A stretch of DNA of 64,000 nucleotides. It comes from Cristatella mucedo (taxonomy: Eukaryota; Bryozoa; Phylactolaemata; Cristatellidae). Below, piece after piece: positions 21,180 through 31,805 of this stretch. The notes below the pieces were generated by a model. The model was not told where the DNA came from. It did not search any database and worked only from the letters and a program-made list of their open reading frames with translations. Every line of letters begins with the position of its first letter. Positions within the stretch are counted from its first letter, which is position 1. The stretch lies in the NCBI GenBank assembly GCA_009760855.2, contig WPIO01000042.1, positions 1,519,001-1,583,000 on the forward strand, given 5' to 3'. Both the position numbers and the translations under genes were made by a program.

Positions 21180-23520
21180 AAAGCGAAACGCGTCAGACTC
21201 CTCCCCTCACCGATGGATCCTTAGCAACCCTATACGGAGGACAACTCCCAGTGAGGTTCAGATATCAACCGCATCAGCGGCCGCCAGCGTCGCCCAGCCG
21301 CTTGCCTTGCATGGCGTACAGCAGCCGACAGTTGCAACCGGTACAACTTGCGCCCTCGGGCGCGGGGCCCAGAGCCCGGCACGCTGGTTATCGATGCACT
21401 CACGCAGCGGCTGCAAGCTTCATTCGCGCCGCCACTGCGTTCCGTTTCTACCAAATCCACGAGCTGATTTTTGACTGCACACCTCCGGCCGAACGCGGCA
21501 CTTTGGGCATACATTATTGAGAACGTAGTACTTCCGTCGTGAAACTTCAGCTCCGAGCTCTTCGCGCGATGGCTCGGTTGTTCGACGCTCAAGCAGTCGC
21601 GCGCCGTCGGCGAACGCTCATCGTCGGGCCTTGCGACGACCGCACACATTCAGCCGCCGAACGAGACTGGTCGAAGCGATTGAAAGTAAGAGCTCACTCT
21701 AGCCGAGATGACGACGCTGCCGGCGATCGGCGACGAAAGCGGACGCCAAACGACGTTGAATGCGTTGCTTCGTTTCGCACGCCGACCTTGCACAGGAGTG
21801 CGAGATCCCAGCTACCGCGACAGCGTCGTTGCGTGAGGCATCGTCGCGACGCGCGGCACTCTACCGCTGTCGAACGTGGCGGACCTGCTGAGCGTCTACC
21901 GGGCGACTACGCGGCTGCACCCAATAGCGCAAGCGCTGTACTGAAATTTTAATTATACTAAGCTAAGGATCCAGCGTGGGTGATATTTGAAAAGAAGCTA
22001 CAAACCCACGCGTCCTTTCGGTACTGGCTGAAGCCGTGCGAGTTGTACTCATCATGCTCAAGGGGCCACGCCCACGCAAGCCCACGCGCTCTAGGAAATG
22101 CCGCACTGGAAGTCGTTGCGAGCGGATCTTGGCATTCACCCGATGATACAAAGTTCTCTTCTCGGAGTGAACGGTTCACCTGACCCAACGCACACGGCCG
22201 CCCACGGCCGCCTGCCATGCGAACTTTTGCACCGCTTTATGTTTCTTATAAACCTCGTTTGCCTTGGTAACGCTTCTTCTGGCTTTGGACTGACGCTCGA
22301 CCGCATGTAGAGCAGGACGTTAAGGGGTACATCGTTAAGGCCCTTCGTTGGAGGTTCTTGGCTCGAATCAACTAAACCAAGCTCACACCGGCGACGGGCG
22401 ATGATAAGGGAGGCCGACCCGGCCGGTTGAGACCTTTCCACGATAATGGCTGACCGCATATTCGGACCTAAGTGTGACCCACGGTGGCTCTTGACCCCAG
22501 AGCTGAGTATAGTCTACGTTACTTTCGTCCCGCCACTACTAAGCGTAGCAGCCTCTGCACTGTTTAACGGGCCAAAAGGGTAGTAGACGTAAAGAGCCAA
22601 TTTACGGCGGCTGAGGGCGTTGTCAGAGTTGGTTTAAATGTCGCACGACGTCAGTCACGCGTCGCTCACGCGATTAGGACGAGGAGGTCTTAGCGTAATA
22701 TCGCGATCGATTTCAATCGCTGTGCTTTAAGGCGGGAGCCAATCGTGTAGTTTGGGGTTGTAGGACATCGTGGCTAAAGCCTGCGTCCACATGCAAGGTC
22801 CGTTTAGCCCGGGCTCCTTAAAATACGTCCAAAGAGTGCCAAGCAGTCCTTACCACTTGAGTAATAAATCAGCCTGCAATAATCGTGGAACGAAAGCGTG
22901 GGAAACTGTGTTTATTCCCTAAACGGCGGCCGGGTCGCTATTAAAGTCAATCGGCGGCCTGTCTTCAATGGCGCTTGCGGCCACTTCCGTTGTAAGTCAC
23001 AGCCGTCTTTTCGGCCGTCCTTGTAACCACGGTGCCAGCAGGAAGCCACAACGACGAAGCAGACGGCGCCTCCGATGTCGGTAGCGTGTCCAACGTCGGT
23101 CAAACGAAACTCTGTAGATCTCGTCGAATGATGCTGCAGCGTGCACGTCGTCGCTGACTCGACTGCGCATATTACCTAAACTGCAGCTGCAACGGTAATC
23201 GGCAGAGTCAATCGGCGGCCGGGCGTTAGTTGCGTCTGCGGCCTCTTCTGCCGCCAACCACAGCTGACCTATCAGCCTTCCTCGTTAACACGGCACGATC
23301 AGGAAGCCACAATAAGGCCGATGACGCCTCCGACGGCGGAAGCGTGTCCAACGTTGGTTATCCAAGATTATCCGGCTCGCGTCGAACGCTCGCGTCGCTA
23401 ACAGCTTCGGGCGGCAGCGGCGGCGGCGGCGCGGTGCAGAGCCCTCGTGCTCGTACTCCGCTGGCCGCCAGCAGAGGAGAGTCGTTCTCTTGCATCGCGT
23501 GGGCGTGAAAACGCGCTTTA
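21180..23520. other. GC- and CpG-rich block, unit 1
   Basis: Sharp rise in GC and CpG relative to surroundings, with overlapping open frames on both strands (for example 21,230-21,649 minus, 21,539-21,952 plus) that look like by-products of GC-rich DNA. It could be a CpG island or promoter of an unseen transcript, or an old GC-rich repeat. No domain recognised. Confidence 0.45.
22946..23400 (+). repeat. Diverged 261-bp tandem duplication in the GC-rich block, unit 1
   Basis: 22,946-23,156 and 23,207-23,400 both start GTCAATCGGCGGCC and share GGAAGCCACAA, GCGTGTCCAACGT and CGTCG stretches. In one frame both encode a related string (AGSHNDEADGASDVGSVSNV vs SGSHNKADDASDGGSVSNV). Repeated in unit 2 at 46,435-46,889. 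Confidence 0.65.
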
Positions 23521-24091
23521 CGTTGTTCGCGTCTACTTTGCAGTACGCAGTGCTTAAAAATTCAGTCGATTCGGTGTTGCTTTTTTCATTTCCTCAACTA
23601 TTTATGGGTGCTAAATATGAAGCTCAGCAGAACGAGCGCTTGAGTCGCCGAGCTGGCAGCGGCTGTGGCATCCATGCACTGCCGGCGGCAAAAAAACTCG
23701 CCCGCTGCTCGTGTCACGATAGCGATACGATGCGACCGTCGCGCTGCCGCATACGTGTCAGCAAATATAATAACTGCTAAGATAATGAGAAACTACTATG
23801 GATGTCCTGGATTGCGCGGGAGGTGTTTGCTCTCATTTGGCAGCAGCTTCGTCCTGAGGCGGCAGAATATGTTTCTTCCGACAAACCTCAATTCTACCCT
23901 TGCAAAATGCAGACCGCTCGATTGAAACGAAGGAGCGATTAGAACCTTGTCTTTTCGTGTCGGCCTATTTCCGATCGTGGAGGTATTATTTGTGGTTCCG
24001 TAATATAAATAGTGAACAGCCCGTTATTTCTTAAAATATTACTAGGCAGAATACTGTTGTCTGTAGTTGTAAAATATCCTTTTGAAGCTAT
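23521..24091. other. Spacer at the unit 1/unit 2 boundary
   Basis: 23,727 is the base aligned with the first base of unit 1. No gene recognised. The equivalent boundary for unit 3 is 47,214. Confidence 0.5.
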
Positions 24092-24660
24092 CGAGCATCA
24101 AGTCTTTTTCGAGCTCGTGTTATCTCACCTGAGCGTCACTAGTGCAGTACTACAATATTTTAGGTCCCATGTCAGTGGAAAGCTACGGAGCGTTAACGTG
24201 AAATGACACAAATCAATCGAGTAAATATCTGAATTACGGGATGCCTCAGGCCATTTTACTTGGTCTGGTTTGATTCCCGGGTTAAACCCCCTTCTAGCCG
24301 ATTTGATTGCCAAGCACATACCAGACATTCACTTGGGTGCAGATGACACCGAGTTGCAAATTTGCCTTTCATTTCTTGAAGCCCTCAAGCACGTGGATTT
24401 CTTTCAACTTCCTTGCTGCATGAATTGATGACTGATTAATGATCAGTCATGGTTGGCAGCAACTTTTTTAAAATATTACAACGGAACCAGCTTACAAGCT
24501 ACGGACAAATCAAGTGTCGTTCGGAAATTAGGAAACTACGCTCAAAATTGACTGTGCGCCCACATTTACCGTTGAATATGCAGGCACACTAGGTGTCCTG
24601 TCCTTAAGTGACCTTTCAGTAGACGATCACATCGCCACTGCAGAAGTCAAAAAGGCTTCG
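24092..24660 (+). pseudogene. Highly degenerate L2-like RT fragment, unit 2
   Basis: HQVFFELVLSHLSVTSAVLQ echoes the DHEVLLERL segment of RT; YGMPQAILLGLV (24,236-24,271) echoes [25 protein letters not shown] near 24,330-24,372 echoes [25 protein letters not shown] near 24,580 echoes RNLGVVFD. Unit 3 keeps the same at 47,579-48,159; unit 1 lost it in its 2.6-kb deletion. Confidence 0.65.
24428..24450. repeat. 9-bp perfect inverted repeat
   Basis: ATGACTGAT, 5-nt spacer, ATCAGTCAT. Also in unit 3. Probably incidental. Confidence 0.4.
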
Positions 24661-24665
24661 AATCA

Positions 24666-24989
24666 GCTTAAATAAAGTACCCGACCTGCATCGGAACATC
24701 CCCTGACCTGACCACATTTAAAAGAAACTTAAAAACACACCTATTTAGGACAGCATTTAGTGGGTCCCTGTGATTCGTCCTTGTTGTGCTTATGCGTGCT
24801 GACACTGTGCATGCTGCCACTAACCACATTTGCATGCTGACCCTGTGCATGTCACCCCTAACCATATTATTCATTTTGTTTGTTTTTCAAGCATGATTTT
24901 ACTTACTATTCTATTGCGTATCACTTTGCAGCAAATGTAAAGCGCCTAGAAAGAGATTAAGTTCTCTGAGAGCGCTTTATCAAGTGCAA

Positions 24990-25024
<35 letters not shown>
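24666..25024 (+). mobile_element. L2-like LINE 3' end, unit 2
   Basis: Begins in the RT C-terminus (ACCTGCATCGGAACATCCCC, i.e. the S-P-D-L-T-T-F segment), passes TTTGCAGCAAATGTAAAGCG and ends in a pure (ATT)n tail to 25,024. Same at 48,455-48,803 in unit 3. Confidence 0.75.
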
Positions 25025-25025
<1 letters not shown>

Positions 25026-25054
25026 AGTAGGTCGGTCGGAACCACAGGCGAACT

Positions 25055-25215
25055 CCTCTCTCTTTTTCTCTCACTCTAATCTTCTTTCTCCTCCTTTCTC
25101 TCTGTCACTTTTGCTGTCGCTCTGTCTGTCTGTCTCTCTCACAATGTATCTCTCTCTCTCTCTCTCTCACTCACTTTCTCTCTGGCTCTCCTATCTCTCT
25201 CTCACTGTCTCAGTC
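25055..25215. repeat. CT-rich microsatellite tract, unit 2
   Basis: Imperfect (CT)n/(TCTG)n pyrimidine run. Equivalent at 48,826-49,000 with a different repeat count. Confidence 0.75.
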
Positions 25216-26741
25216 AGCAGGTCGGCCACGACATATTGATTGCACCGAGCCGGTTTAGCCCAGTGGTTGTGTGGCATATGTTAAGCGCCGCCGTTGCCAC
25301 GAACACAGTCTTTTCACAAGCGAAAGCGATGTTCGGGAAAAAGTACTTTCGACAAAACGCCCACGGGCAAGTGTTCACGGAATAGTTAAGCAGCATCGGC
25401 TCTACGAATCGCTTAGTGCCCGTTTATATCTACCACGCTTTATGATATTGAATAGCATCACAAATTACTCACTGCTTACTGGCCTACCAGCATGTGCTGT
25501 CAGGCCGCGTCAGGAGATGATGATGCTACCCGCCTGTTTCATCATGGCCTTCGGAACGCCACCATGCGGCAGCATGCTGCCTTTTGACGCCAGTCTTGCT
25601 GCCCTGCCGAAGTAATAGGACTGATGTGGGCCACGTTCGCTAGCATTAACAATGCTTTACGTGCCGAATGACGGCTCAACTCTCATGGAATGCCACGGAG
25701 CTCTTGGTGCGCTTTAGATGTTCATTAATTTAGGCCTTCGAGATGCTGTTCGTGAGTGATTCAAATCAGCCACCGTTCGACCGATTGTTGCACAGCCAGA
25801 ATATGATCCAGATCCTACCGAAATATCGCCCTTCTTCCCTTCATGTCAATGATTCCCATCATCTTCATTTTCATCTTTATCTTCCCTTTCCACTCATCTT
25901 GATGATTCACTAAAACATTGTTGCTAAAAAGATTGCAGACTTCGTAAGAAAGATTAAGTTTCAAATAGTTGATGGGCAGGGTTCAAATGAAGGTTCTAAT
26001 TAAGCGGAAATTCCTCTCCCCTGTCGACACTGGCAACATCTTAACCAGCAAGCCGACGTTGATGCCACCGATACTGAGCACGAAGCTCGAGTGTCAAAAA
26101 TGATGCTCAAGCTTCGCTTTGAAATGCTGAGACCTAATTGTGAACAAGGCTACGCACTGTTCGCGATTCCTGAATCGTCTCGGCTAGCAACCGATGCGAT
26201 AATAGTGGCTGAGGCTGCACGAAAGAGTTTCTTCTGCACACCGTATCTCACGCTGGACACCTGCAGCCGTTCCTGTGGCCGTAGCATTGACTACTCGGGA
26301 CTACGATTACGTATTTCGTTTGTATCCAAACATCGGCACTGTTCTTTGTAGACGGCAGCCGGTGCTGAGCATCCGCAGATCCCCAGTAGATGTCGATAGG
26401 ACTGCTCGACTCTATGATTGAGGATTCATTGCATCACAGAGTGGCCGTTCTTCGTCTTTGATCATCTCAGATATTACGTCGCGAGCATCGAGGCAGCCGC
26501 TACGACTCGCTCGCCTTGCTTTGCCGCGCTCAGGCCGGTCATCATCCTCTTCACGCCTGTCCTTGTCAGGCATTGGCGAGCACCGTATTTCCGTCCTGAC
26601 GAGTCAAGGACGAAGCCACAACGGTGCATCGGAAGCAGCATGCAAACAGCTCGTTCGCCGGAGACAGACGCTAACCCAACCTGCCATTGCTATAAAATGC
26701 TTCATCTACGATGCCACACACGACCGAGCGTATAGACGAAC
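25216..26741. other. Spacer of unit 2 missing from unit 1, no gene recognised
   Basis: Starts with a tRNA-like A-box segment (TTTAGCCCAGTGG, 25,256-25,268) without a matching B box. Frames 25,271-25,615, 26,091-26,351 and 26,458-26,844 reappear in unit 3 with amino-acid changes; none has a recognisable domain. Confidence 0.45.
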
Positions 26742-26751
26742 AGCTATCGAG

Positions 26752-28221
26752 AATTGTATTATGCAGGCGAGGCCCAATCATGTGGAAAGCCTGGCAGCAT
26801 TCGAGGTCAACTCGAAATTGGTTTCAAAGTTGCTGTTTTGCTGATGATGGTAGCGTTATCACACAGCTGCTATCGTCGTAAGGTATTGAAATTCATATTA
26901 CCTATCCTGCAACCATTACCGTTTTGATCTTACTCGCCCGCAACCTGCAAATACTAAATACGCTCGATGTTTGCTGGTTTACAATTTTAGAGGAGCTAAT
27001 GTAGAGGACGTTCCGGGGAAGCTGGCAACAAGACAATTGATTTTCAATAAAAAATACACATTATTGCAGCACGAGCTTTCAGAACTGTCATAGTAGTCTT
27101 CGAGAGCGTGACGGACACCTAGTTGTGGCTTTGGCAACTGCCTTGCATCAATTATAAAACTTGCTAGTTTACCTTAGAATACCTTTTTTTGGTTATTGCT
27201 GTGATTTAAATACGGCCAGGCGATTTCATCATCTAGAAATTCAGGTAGAGCTGTCAAAGGAAAGGCTAGGCATGACTAATGCTCAATTCTACAGAAAGGG
27301 TGGGTGAGTGTGGGTGTGCGTGCATATAAACGAACGGAGTGGACGCATTTGCATCACACACTGCGCCTCGGCACTGCACCTCGGCACAAGAAAATATCCT
27401 AGTGCTGTGAACTCAGGCGATTTTGGTAAGTGCAAGGTGGGAAGGCAGCAATTGACGTTATTCAGCGTTAGCAAATTGCACGCCATTCCTGTAAAAGCTG
27501 GAGCTTCACAAGGGTCGGCGTCAATGTTAGAATGCTATCTGTAAGATGTAATATTATCAAATCTCTCTCTCTATCTCTTCTCGAATTTAAAAGTATTAAG
27601 GTTCACGCTTTATTCGGCTAAGATAAAGTGAAAAGTTCGGAAACGTATGTCTCTAAGTGCTACTTATTAACTACTGCTTTGTGAGTTATCTGGTTTTAAT
27701 CCTTTTATGAAGTGGCTACTTTTTTATTTAGGAGTAAAATCAACGCACGCAGTGCGCGTATAACAAGCGTTTGTACTGTGCAACTTCCGATTTCACTTCT
27801 TGAGAGTCAAAACATCAAGAAATTTCCAGCTCCAGTTATGGCTGCTACTTAACTGCATGCGATAATTTTTCTTGGTATTGCCGCCCGGTAACTGCTTTGA
27901 CTGTCTGCTCTTAACATCCTTAGCCTGTGTCTTATTCGCTGTTTCTTGCAAAATCACAAACGGCATATGACAATTGCAAATGGAGCGTTAATCGCTGAGT
28001 CAACGCAGTCTCATAATAAACAGCGAAATTCTTTAGTTGTTCGAAAGTTGAGGTTCTCGCTTAAGGCGCGACAGAAGGGCACATTTGATTAGTGAAGGAG
28101 TTGACATTGGCACATCTGCGTTTATTTACAGTATCATATAAAGATAACACTGCTGACTGACGGCCAGCGCCACCTGGGTGAGCCATCTTTTTCACCGGGA
28201 TTGAGCGGTTCACATCGAAGC
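26752..28221. other. Spacer of unit 2, no gene recognised
   Basis: Equivalent to 4,604-6,089. Same GTGTGGGTGTGCGTGC and CT-rich tracts. Confidence 0.55.
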
Positions 28222-28310
28222 AAATAATAATAATAATAATAATGCACTTGATTAAGCGCCCTCAGAGAACTTAATCTCTCTCTCTCTAGGCGCTTAATAT
28301 CTGCTGCAAA
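28222..28310 (-). repeat. L2-like LINE 3' end, unit 2
   Basis: (AAT)n tail then GCACTTGATTAAGCGCCCTC on the plus strand, i.e. the reverse-oriented terminus. Present in all units. Confidence 0.7.
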
Positions 28311-28341
28311 GGGAAACGCCTAAACAACTGATTTTATCAAT

Positions 28342-28453
28342 ATTCTATTCTATTGCGTATCACTTTGCAGCAAATGTAAAGCGCCTAGAAAGAGATTAAG
28401 TTCTCTGAGGGCGCTTTATCAAGTGCAATATTATTATTATTATTATTATCAAT
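28342..28453 (+). mobile_element. Unit-2-only L2-like LINE 3' end insertion with 8-bp target duplication
   Basis: 112 bp including one copy of TTATCAAT (28,334-28,341 and 28,446-28,453). Units 1 and 3 have the empty site (6,203-6,210; 52,268-52,275). The insert matches the 24,666-25,024 subfamily closely (CTATTGCGTATCACTTTGCA) and ends in (ATT)n. Confidence 0.9.
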
Positions 28454-29238
28454 TTTTATTTCTTATAAAGCCTGTGGATGAAAAGAGAGTTTAAAAGTGA
28501 GGCTCTAATCTGATCTGGTTTCTTCCCTAAATGCCGGCCAGCTCGGCCGCATCGTGCCAAATACAATTACTCTGTTGAATATTGCCGCCTAAGCCTGAAT
28601 ACATCTGCAGTTCTGCATGCAGTCTCCAGTCCTGCACTAGCTTAAAAACCCGTAGGTCTTACTTGCCTGACAATGCATGATACTGTAAGGCACCTAAATT
28701 AGGCACATAAAAATCCCAAGCAGACTTTCCCCTACAAATTTTCAAGTGCTGAGAACGTTAAAATTTCCTTCCGCTAGCCGGAATACAGTTCAATTGATAG
28801 AAACAGACTGAGGAAGTGAGAGAAGATAGGGCAAAGTTTGAGATGTACTAATATCTCGCTGTTGCGTCATGCTTACTATTCAGCTACTTAGTTTTGGTCC
28901 TTGGTTTTACTTACAATGACTTGATGTCATGGTTTTTTGTCCCATTTGATTTATGATCTGAGATAAAGTGGGACGTGGCTAACTTGTAGTATTCCGGGTT
29001 TATGAATCAACGATGTTTATCGCCTTGTTATCCTCAATACAGCCAGTTTCTGCGTGCTGGCCCGCGGGCACGTCCATGTAAGTCCAATAAGCGTCTCTTT
29101 GAACTCTCCTCGGCGTTCTGCTTGATGACGCGTTCCCGTGGTTTGGAGACCACTAAACTACAGGGAAAGCAGAGGTGAGGCGAAAGAGAATAAAAACGAT
29201 GAGAGCGTGGTGAGAGAGTGAAAAGAGAAAAGACGAGC
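28454..29238. other. Upstream region of secreted gene 2, no gene seen
   Basis: Conserved with units 1 and 3; GA-rich before the TATA candidate. Confidence 0.5.
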
Positions 29239-29244
29239 TATAAA
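29239..29244 (+). promoter_or_regulatory. TATA-box candidate for secreted gene 2
   Basis: TATAAA in the same context as in units 1 and 3, about 520 nt before the ATG. Confidence 0.35.
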
Positions 29245-29759
29245 GACAGCCGATATCGACAAAGATATAGATAGGCAATAGCTGTGTGTAGAATCGCTTT
29301 GCTGAGTCATAGAAGAAGTAATCATAGCATGCTCATCGAAGATAACGGAGCGGTTACTTCACATTGTGGAAGTCCACCATTTTTACGCCTGACGGACGGA
29401 CTAATTTCCTTCTTCAATTTTTAGAAATTGATACATAGAAACTTAGATGTGGAGAAAACAATTGAGAGAGAGAGAGAGAGAAACACTGCAAGAGAGAAAT
29501 AGCTAGAGAGAAAATTGACTGATTTTGAGAATCGCAGAAGCATCGAGTCACGATGAAATGAAGCTAACTGAGCACGTGGCACTCAGTCGCTGCCGTGACC
29601 GAAAGCGCTTGATGCCCAGCGAACATTTTTCATCAAACAGCACGAAAATCATTTCTGTTGACGACGAAGACTGGATGATAGCCAAGTTTTGGGCCCTAGG
29701 CCAAGCATCGCAGCGTCAAATGCCCTGCACTACGATTCGCTCGCTTCGGTTTTTAGATC

Positions 29760-30104
29760 ATGGACAGATTTTTCAAGCTATTGCTGCTCGTCGCATTCGT
29801 GTCATCTTTTTTCCTCGTCGCCTATTCTGAAGAGTTCGAGCTGAACGACGACGACGTAGCTGAAAGCCAGGTGAGACGTGGCAAGCTCGTCTACCCTGGT
29901 GACTGCAATTCGAAAAAGTTGGTCGAAGCAGCAAAAAGTGCGGGTCTGACAGTTGAAGCTGGAGGAAATCACCACACGGTAAAGAACAATCAAGGCCAAG
30001 TTGTAACCCAGATCCCACACTCTATCAAGCCAACAAAAACATGCAGAAACATTATCAATGTACTCAATGAATACATCAAATATTTTTTGCAAGCTTATTT
30101 GTAA
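29760..30104 (+). CDS. Secreted small protein with HicA-like domain, copy 2 (114 aa)
   Basis: Same architecture as the copy at 7,494: signal peptide 1-23 (…VAYS|EE), acidic 24-35 (EEFELNDDDVAE), then a dibasic VRR (38-40) that could be a propeptide cleavage site and is not present in copy 1. Domain 49-106: helix KLVEAAKSAGLTV, GGNHHTVK with H71, strand ending QIPH (H87), helix CRNIINVLNEY; Cys49 and Cys95 conserved. The C-terminus is extended by a hydrophobic KYFLQAYL absent from copy 1, where the stop comes earlier. No N-glycosylation sequon. Protein identical to copy 3. The HicA resemblance is inference; expression is not shown by sequence. The leader frame upstream is fused past its stop by one extra T here. 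Confidence 0.75.
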   Translation: MDRFFKLLLLVAFVSSFFLVAYSEEFELNDDDVAESQVRRGKLVYPGDCNSKKLVEAAKSAGLTVEAGGNHHTVKNNQGQVVTQIPHSIKPTKTCRNIINVLNEYIKYFLQAYL

Positions 30105-30258
30105 GTAAAGGTTTTTTATAAGAAAAGGCTGCTATAAGGATAAGATTTTCTCGCTAAAGAACATGCTATGTACCTTTCGGCGATGCATTTGCAAGAGAAT
30201 CTCCTCAGACGAATTCGGTCATTGGCAAACTAATTATTACATGCAGCTGTCAGATTCA

Positions 30259-30264
30259 AATAAA
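30259..30264 (+). terminator. Polyadenylation signal of secreted gene 2
   Basis: AATAAA about 155 nt after the stop, same context as in the other units. Confidence 0.55.
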
Positions 30265-31290
30265 GAGGCTTACAAAATCTTGAGCTTCTGCCGATGCATC
30301 ATTTTTTGTTCACGCAAGCGGCGAACTTAGCCGACAATAATTATCTCAAAATGTTGTTACTGAGAACCAGTGGGTAAGCGGTGAGAGCTGTCCGTCGGTG
30401 TTGCTCACTTAAATTCGCACAAACTCCATCAGGCTGAACGTGTGCACATGCATCTAGTAGAGATCGGCAGACGAACCTTACGCGTCTCTGGTTTTACGAC
30501 GACGACGGCAGTGGTTTTTCGGCAGCATGCTCGAAGGTCATGTAAAGTGGTGCATATCTAGCGGATGTCCACAGGGTTCATTTGGCGCAACCGATAAAGC
30601 GATATGAAGCATGATGCGTGAGCACGGCTCAGTTGTTTTCAAAGTGGAATCAGCATGAGAAAAAACGCACACATTAGATCCGCGGCGCAGAGAGGAAACT
30701 TCAGAATATGATGGTAAGGAAAGATGCTGGATTGGGCTATATGTGTGCTCACTAAGCCCATAAAACGCTTACTAGCGGCAGACAAACAAGGAGCCAGACT
30801 TACAGAAAGTTAACTGCAGTTCACTCTGCAGCTATTTTTAGGAATCTGATTTTCCGTTATCCCTAATTAGGTATCATCTAATCTATCAAGAGCGTGTAAC
30901 GGACAGAGACTTTTACCGTAACGCAGTGTTAGCTACTGAATAACCAAGTGTGCTCATGATTGAGCAGATCATTAACCATTGAAGCCCATCTGCCTCTAAA
31001 TAAATGAAACTGTTATGTAAAATCTTGGCTTGAACACAGCTTGCAATGTTAGGTAACAGCCGCGAGCAGCAGACACTGTGCAAGCTGGTGCATGCACACG
31101 AAAGAAGCATCACAGAGATCCAACGAATGCAGTAACAAACAGGCCCATGTTAAAACTTCTATTTAAACGTCGTCAAATCACAGGACATTCTGACGTGCGT
31201 CGGTAGTGAGTTCCAGGCTTAGCAAGTAATGCAGGTTTATTCTTTCATACGTCAATTTACAAACCTGCATCACGTAACTCAAACACTGCG
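30265..31290. other. Downstream spacer of secreted gene 2
   Basis: No gene recognised. Very close to unit 3 (54,086-55,104), more distant from unit 1. Confidence 0.5.
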
Positions 31291-31395
31291 TTTAATTTAT
31301 TTCTGACACTCCCTTTGCAGCAAATGCGAAGCTACTAAAAAGAGATTGAGTTCTCTGAGGGCACTTTATCAAGTGCATTATTATTATTATTATTG
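31291..31395 (+). repeat. L2-like LINE 3' end, unit 2
   Basis: Same element as 9,001-9,112 but with a pure ATT tail instead of ATT/ATC. Confidence 0.7.
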
Positions 31396-31805
31396 TTATC
31401 ATGTACTGTAATCTAGCCGATAAGGCATCAAAGAGTCTCAATTAGAAATTCACGAGGTAAAGAACAAAAGGCAGCATTAGATGTCAACTCAGCTGTCATT
31501 CGCGATGCGCCAGTCGAATGTCGGTGCACTGTCGGAGGTCACTTGAGATCAGAAGAAAAGATAATCGCCATCGGTCCGGCGCCGATGCCGAAGCTGTAAT
31601 GGACCAAAAGAATTGCCATTTGATAGCGATACGATTATCACTGTATGAACTCTGTAATCCTCTGTAAGAATGATGTAGCCGATGAAATCCTATTATTGCT
31701 TCATCAGCACACGGAACAGGCAATTGGCTAGGCCACTGATAATCGCTGGGTAATGTAATGTATCTCCATCAGTAACTCCACAAAGTCATAAAGATCATGT
31801 GGGTG
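31396..31805. other. Spacer before LINE copy 2
   Basis: Nearly identical to 9,113-9,523. No gene seen. Confidence 0.5.

Larger units (their letters stand above)
4232..23726. repeat. Tandem array unit 1
   Basis: Homology to unit 2 begins at 4,232 (aligned with 23,727) and continues collinearly to 23,726. The span is 19,495 bp because of a 2,656-bp deletion at 4,594-4,603, a 1.1-kb deletion near 14,085 and a ~110-bp deletion near 15,794. Identity to unit 2 is very high from about 9 kb to 23.7 kb and lower (several percent difference) at 4.2-4.6 kb and 7.5-8.9 kb. Contains the first secreted-protein gene and the first LINE. Confidence 0.9.

Noticed and set aside
21230-21952. 139- and 137-codon frames on opposite strands in the GC-rich block
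   Set aside because: Stop-poor GC-rich DNA; no domain, and conservation between units is only that of the recent duplication.
24428-24450. Palindrome as an operator or origin
   Set aside because: Short, isolated, and inside a decayed RT fragment.
24990-25024. Possible CRISPR-like or satellite array
   Set aside because: Simple (ATT)n LINE tail; no spacer structure, and the genome is eukaryotic.
25256-25300. tRNA gene suggested by a good A box
   Set aside because: No B box at the proper distance and no cloverleaf.
26458-26844. 128-codon frame conserved in unit 3
   Set aside because: Amino-acid changes are as frequent as expected for unconstrained DNA, the start differs between units, and unit 1 keeps only the last third.
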